NCBI GenBank assembly: GCA_024400955.1
Contig: JAKSLY010000023.1
Location: 1 to 42,702 of the forward strand
Length of the DNA: 42,702 nt
Source of the DNA: Treponema sp.
GTDB lineage: Bacteria; Spirochaetota; Spirochaetia; Treponematales; Treponemataceae
Reading direction: 5' to 3'
Shown: positions 39,221 through 42,702 of the stretch, piece by piece
How positions within the stretch are numbered: the stretch's first letter is position 1
Layout: each line of letters opens with the position of its first letter
Program-made: the position numbers and the translations under genes
Notes under the pieces: model-generated
Seen by the model: the letters and a program-made list of their open reading frames with translations, nothing else
Database searches by the model: none
Told to the model about the DNA's origin: nothing

Positions 39221-40021
39221 ATGAAAAAAATCGCAGCATTTCTCATTGCAGCCGTAAGCATTTCAGCAGCAGTATGGGCAGGGGCTTCAAAGATTCCTGC
39301 AAAAATCATGACCTATGACATGGGAAAATACAAGGAAGCAGAACTCGGCAGCGGAAAGCTTCGCATCAAGAAAATGCTTAAGGGCGACCTTGAAGTAAAG
39401 GATTTTCAGGTGATGATGTACCCAAGAAGGGGAATTGTCGGACTTTGCTACAAGCCTGCATTTGGAAAGGAACGAATGCTCATGGATGCCCAGGCAAGAA
39501 AAGTAATCCGCGACGCCTATGACCAGTACCTTCAGGACTATTCGGAAAAGAAGCTGGACCGCAAGCGCACTAAATTCGTAAAATGCTATGGCGTTGCAAG
39601 GACAATGGTGGAGTGGGGGCCGATGCAGTATTCAGCCTATGCCGATCCAAGGCTTGAGATAGGCTACATGTTTGTCGGAAAATCTCCTTATTTTGTGCTC
39701 AAGCTGTGCCACTGTGACTCAGACCAGAAAAAGGGTGATGTTGCAATCAAGTACGCCGGAATGTACCTGTACTTCACAAGGGACCAGATGAAGGATTTCA
39801 TTGATGCAATTCAGGAAGACGTTGTGGCTCTCTCAGTTGAAAGCCAGAAGGTTTCAGTCTACGAGGCATTGAATGATGATACCTATGCTGAAGATGACGG
39901 CGACTATGTTGAATCTCCAGATGAGGCAACTACAATTTCTACTAAGTCAAAGGGCAAGAAAAAGAAGGCAGCTGAAGCAGAACCTGCAGAAGACGAAAAT
40001 GCCGACTATGCCGAAGAATAA
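39221..40021 (+). CDS. Secreted unknown protein
   Basis: 266 residues. Signal peptide MKKIAAFLIAAVSISAAVWA. The mature protein is alpha/beta (PRRGIVGLCYKPAFGKERML; ARTMVEWGPMQYSAYADPRL) and ends in a Lys run and acidic tail (SKGKKKKAAEAEPAEDENAD). No family recognised. Similar proteins without assigned function seem likely in treponemes. GGAAGA lies 7 nt before the ATG. Probably cotranscribed with the YdbC gene. Confidence 0.75.
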   Translation: MKKIAAFLIAAVSISAAVWAGASKIPAKIMTYDMGKYKEAELGSGKLRIKKMLKGDLEVKDFQVMMYPRRGIVGLCYKPAFGKERMLMDAQARKVIRDAYDQYLQDYSEKKLDRKRTKFVKCYGVARTMVEWGPMQYSAYADPRLEIGYMFVGKSPYFVLKLCHCDSDQKKGDVAIKYAGMYLYFTRDQMKDFIDAIQEDVVALSVESQKVSVYEALNDDTYAEDDGDYVESPDEATTISTKSKGKKKKAAEAEPAEDENADYAEE

Positions 40022-40029
40022 ATCAATTC

Positions 40030-40218
40030 GTCATCCCGGATGCTGAGCTGCGCCCATACGCACCTGTTATGGGCTTATGATCTGGGATCTCAAATCATCC
40101 TTGTCATCCCGGACTCAATCTTGTCATCCCGGACCCGATCCGGGATCTCTAACACCCCACATCTCTTCCGTCATCCCGAACTAGTTAGCCTTCGGCAGCT
40201 TCGCACGGGATCTCAAAG
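40030..40218 (+). repeat. TGTCATCCCG repeat array
   Basis: Units begin at 40030, 40101, 40121 and 40169 with TCATCCCG, and three of them end in GGGATCTC. The last unit carries CGAACTAGTTAGCCTTCGG and CTTCGCACGGGATCTC, also found at 41951-41998. Fills most of the 286-bp gap before the beta-helix lipoprotein. Confidence 0.75.
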
Positions 40219-40237
40219 CGTGAATAACCCTCTCTCT

Positions 40238-40266
40238 ATGACAACAGCCGGAAATTGTGCTAGACT
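40238..40266 (+). promoter_or_regulatory. Promoter of the beta-helix lipoprotein
   Basis: ATGACA (40238-40243), 17-bp spacer, TAGACT (40261-40266), extended by TGc. GGAGAG follows 10 nt before the ATG at 40308. Confidence 0.5.
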
Positions 40267-40307
40267 GACAGGTGACAGCGGCATAAGACCAAGGCCAGGA
40301 GAGAATC

Positions 40308-41723
40308 ATGAAAAAGGCAACACTGACATTAATATCATTAACGGTGCTAATTACGGCATTCGTATCTTCCTGTTCCCTTCTTTCATCATCAAGTGAATCT
40401 TCTGCATCGTCGGTAACAGTACTGCTTCCTGCAAGGGCCTCCCGCGAAAAATACACCCAGGACGATGTGTCGTATTACAGTTTACAGCTTCTTACCCAGG
40501 AAGAAGACATTTATGCGGAACTGCCGGAACACGATGATGGTCCTGCAGTCTTTGATCAGGTTATCGAAGGAACCTACATGGTCAAGATGCAGGCCTTCTC
40601 TTCAGAAGACAAGGAGATAGCATCCGGTAAAAGCGATCTCTTCCACGTAAATGCCGGCGAAGAATCCCTTGTTGACCTGACGCTTGTTCTTTATAACTAT
40701 TTCATTCTTACCTTGAACGCCAATATTCCGGGAAGGGCAGCAGAAACTACTCTCAAAACCGGAACAAGGCCAAAGGCACCTGACTGTTCCTTCACAAATT
40801 CAGATTCTACCAACAATATCTTCAACGGCTGGGCAACGACACCGACCGCAACGGAAGGGGAATATTATCCCGGCGACTACATGACCCTTTCAGGGAACAC
40901 GACCCTTTACGCAGTATGGTCTGACCACATGACCGTCAAATCCTTCAGCGTCCTAAAGTATGCCGTTGAAAGGGGTATAAAGAAAATTCATTTAGGCAGC
41001 ACCATTTATATTACCGAAGACTTCACCATCGAAGGCACGTCGGGTGATGAATATATGATAGACGGAAGAGGAGAGCATAATATTTTCTCATATAAAGACA
41101 GTGTCCTTACATTTTCTTATGTAAGCTTTGAAAACGGCTGTGGCGATGCAGGTGGCATGATTTCCAAGTCTGCTGGAAGTCTTATCATTAAGAACTGTAT
41201 TTTTAATGACTGCAAGACAAGGGTTAGTGCTTTCGGTGAATTGGGTACTGGTGGGGTTATCTACGTAACAAATGCAAGTCTCACAATAGAAGATTCCGCT
41301 TTTTCAAATTCGGCTTATACAGATGCTCAGGCATCCCATGGTGGAATATTGTATGTTGGTCCAGGATGCCCGTCAGTAACAATAAAAAACAGCGAATTCC
41401 TTGACGGCTATGCAGTTAATGGAGGAGCCATGATGCTTTTTTCCAGCGCAAACATAGATAATTGTGAAATACATGATAACATTAGTGGCGAAGTTGATCC
41501 GTTGAATAATAATGCCGCTATTGAAATAGGCGATATTCATCAAGAAGGCATCGTTGTAAACATCACCAATTGTACCGTTTATAATAATATTCATGTTGAT
41601 TTTGATAACACTAACTTTCATGTTATGGCAAATGGATATCCAGTGGTTCCAACTGTAAATTTGACCGGAAGCAAAGACTTGTCGAACGATCCAATTACCC
41701 TGACAAATTATAATTTGTACTAA
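40308..41723 (+). CDS. Surface lipoprotein with InlB-type repeat and beta-helix
   Basis: 471 residues. Signal LTLISLTVLITAFVSSCS with lipobox VSSC (Cys about 22). Ser-rich linker, then residues 140-205 resemble the InlB/Listeria-Bacteroides repeat (NIFNGWATTPTATEGEYYPG, LYAVWSD). Residues 215-450 form a right-handed beta-helix of parallel repeats (GGVIYVTNASLTIEDSAFSN, GGAMMLFSSANIDNCEIHDN). Likely exposed at the cell surface, binding host or plant glycans. It stands alone. No enzyme residues can be assigned. Confidence 0.85.
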   Translation: MKKATLTLISLTVLITAFVSSCSLLSSSSESSASSVTVLLPARASREKYTQDDVSYYSLQLLTQEEDIYAELPEHDDGPAVFDQVIEGTYMVKMQAFSSEDKEIASGKSDLFHVNAGEESLVDLTLVLYNYFILTLNANIPGRAAETTLKTGTRPKAPDCSFTNSDSTNNIFNGWATTPTATEGEYYPGDYMTLSGNTTLYAVWSDHMTVKSFSVLKYAVERGIKKIHLGSTIYITEDFTIEGTSGDEYMIDGRGEHNIFSYKDSVLTFSYVSFENGCGDAGGMISKSAGSLIIKNCIFNDCKTRVSAFGELGTGGVIYVTNASLTIEDSAFSNSAYTDAQASHGGILYVGPGCPSVTIKNSEFLDGYAVNGGAMMLFSSANIDNCEIHDNISGEVDPLNNNAAIEIGDIHQEGIVVNITNCTVYNNIHVDFDNTNFHVMANGYPVVPTVNLTGSKDLSNDPITLTNYNLY

Positions 41724-42679
41724 AAAGCGCATGGGAAGGTTGTGAACGAATTCTGGATGAATTATGGAGCAGTTCAACCAGAGCCCCAAAGCCCGGCCTG
41801 CGGCCTCGTCCACCTTGCCTCCCGCTGGATGCATCAGACCCCAAACTGCCGCCTGCTCCCTGGCCCAAAAGATTTCCCTTTAAGCCTCCCGGGCGCCGCG
41901 TGCATCTTCCTGTCATCCCGGCTTTACCATTGTCATCCCAAACCTACCATTGTCATCCCGAACTAGTTAGCCTTCGGCGGCTTCGCACGGGATCTCAACC
42001 ACCACGCCTCTCTTCTGCCGCGGCTCATGCTTCAGCTTCCAGTAAATCATCCCAGCCCCCCCTTCATTCTCTCGTCATAACACGCGCCGCCCGGGCCGTC
42101 CCGCCAAACCCAGCGGGTTCTTGTGCAAGTTCCCCGTCTTCCGTGGTTCCGCGTCTGTGCGCTCCATTGGCTGCGGCGGCAAAGTTCCCCCCCAAAAAAA
42201 AACTGCACTTAAGCCTTGACACTGTTGGGGCCTGCAGTCCATGCCCTGCCAGGGATTTTTTCCGCAGTCCCATCTCCGGTCTGCTTCCCATTAACCGGTC
42301 TTCCAGGCTTTCCGGCCGCATTCCCCGTCCCGCCGCCGCACCCAACGCCTCCGGCGCCACTCCACCCGGGGCTGGGTTCCCCTGAGGCCATTCCGAATCA
42401 TCTCCAACCTCTCTCTCCACCTTCAGATCCATCCTGCCGCCAGCGGCATCATCCCGGACCTGCCATGACCTGTGGCTTTTCCTCCCGCTGCCATTGAATT
42501 CCCCGATAGGATCCCCCGGAAAAGCGTGAGAATCCCCCGGAATTCCCCCATAAGTCCTGTCTAACCCCGGGAAAAACCTGAAAAGGACGGAAAATCCAGG
42601 GAATTTTCGGGAAATTCCGGAAAAAAAACAAAAAAAATCAAAAAAAATGAAAATTCTTCACAAAAAGTGCAGAATTCGG
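41724..42679. other. Long stretch without a credible gene
   Basis: 956 bp. C-rich from 41780 to 42500 on this strand, then a G/A-rich part with repeated GGAATTCC, CCCCCGGAA and GGGAA words, and finally an A-rich run at 42620-42665. Open frames here lack ribosome sites and protein-like composition. It holds one TGTCATCCCG array (41911-41998). I see no tRNA. It may be leader DNA before a strong operon beyond the edge. Confidence 0.6.
41911..41998 (+). repeat. TGTCATCCCG tandem repeat array
   Basis: Units TGTCATCCCG, TGTCATCCCA and TGTCATCCCG at exactly 20-bp spacing, followed by AACTAGTTAGCCTTCGG and CTTCGCACGGGATCTCAA. The terminal part matches 40179-40218 nearly base for base. Confidence 0.75.
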
Positions 42680-42685
42680 TTGACA
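42680..42685 (+). promoter_or_regulatory. -35 box at the window edge
   Basis: TTGACA at 42680-42685. A 17-bp spacer would finish exactly at the last base, so any -10 lies beyond. The A-rich run just upstream resembles an UP element, as for strong promoters. Confidence 0.4.
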
Positions 42686-42702
42686 AGTTTTTAATTCGGG
42701 TA

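Noticed and set aside
42064..42497. Open frames of 60-160 codons in the C-rich right end
   Set aside because: They overlap on both strands, are Pro/Ser/Gly-rich from base composition alone and lack ribosome sites.
1..42702. CRISPR array, tRNA or 16S/23S rRNA
   Set aside because: No regularly spaced repeat-spacer pattern, cloverleaf or rRNA sequence was recognised.

Overview
The window looks like a chromosomal segment of a host-associated Treponema (spirochaete). No marker in it names the species. Support comes from the gene content: a CTP synthase/Lpt/RseC/LrgAB/NAD(P)HX-repair gene string, spirochaete-style secreted proteins, a short bacterial SRP RNA and low to moderate GC. The taxon is an inference; the gene families are read directly from the sequence.

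1-11.3 kb is a visibly AT-rich accessory region. A TetR/GNAT/HAD module (172-1920) has a promoter with an operator between its -35 and -10 boxes, a second operator downstream, and a 29-bp direct repeat on each side. A dense minus-strand operon (7095 to 2040) follows. It holds an LRR-like/MoxR-type AAA+ ATPase, a VWA-like (DUF2201-type) protein and eight unrecognised small proteins. ATPase and VWA are in different frames but meet at a run of nine A residues, so they may form one sensor-ATPase-VWA protein through slippage, or may recently have been one gene. This is the best candidate for an undescribed system. A divergent, apparently leaderless gene (7255-8184) faces it. A DUF4143-type ATPase with two tandem palindromes (8460-9727) and a wrecked, MITE-interrupted partial copy of the operon (9.7-10.35 kb) complete the region.

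11.4-13.6 kb holds the ruins of a phosphate-transport operon. Fragments of pstC, pstA and pstB remain, two four-repeat Pho boxes with exact 11-bp period are still legible, an epimerase gene sits between pstA' and pstB', and a REP-like element lies inside pstA'. The 4.5S/SRP RNA gene starts directly after the pstB remnant and is followed by a MATE transporter.

15.05-25.53 kb is one long minus-strand gene string: metN-metI (methionine uptake), nnr (NAD(P)HX repair), lrgA-lrgB, a polyprenyl synthase, a TPR protein, an RseC-like protein, pyrG, and lptC-lptA-lptB (envelope lipid export). Rex lies divergent at 25.6 kb. Two good Rex boxes lie between rex and serC-serA, suggesting that serine synthesis responds to NADH/NAD+.

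28.9-42.7 kb holds a GGDEF cyclase, metK, nth, a secreted barrel-like protein, glmS, a cytidylate-kinase-like/BON protein, a NUDIX hydrolase, a lipoprotein-LysM pair, a YdbC/PC4 protein, and secreted and beta-helix proteins. It ends in about 950 bp of C-rich, repeat-bearing DNA with no credible gene and a lone TTGACA at the edge. Recurring themes are genes whose start codon lies 6-8 nt after a -10 box (probable leaderless mRNAs) and dispersed TGTCATCCCG and ATGGAGCGAAAGCGGAA repeats.
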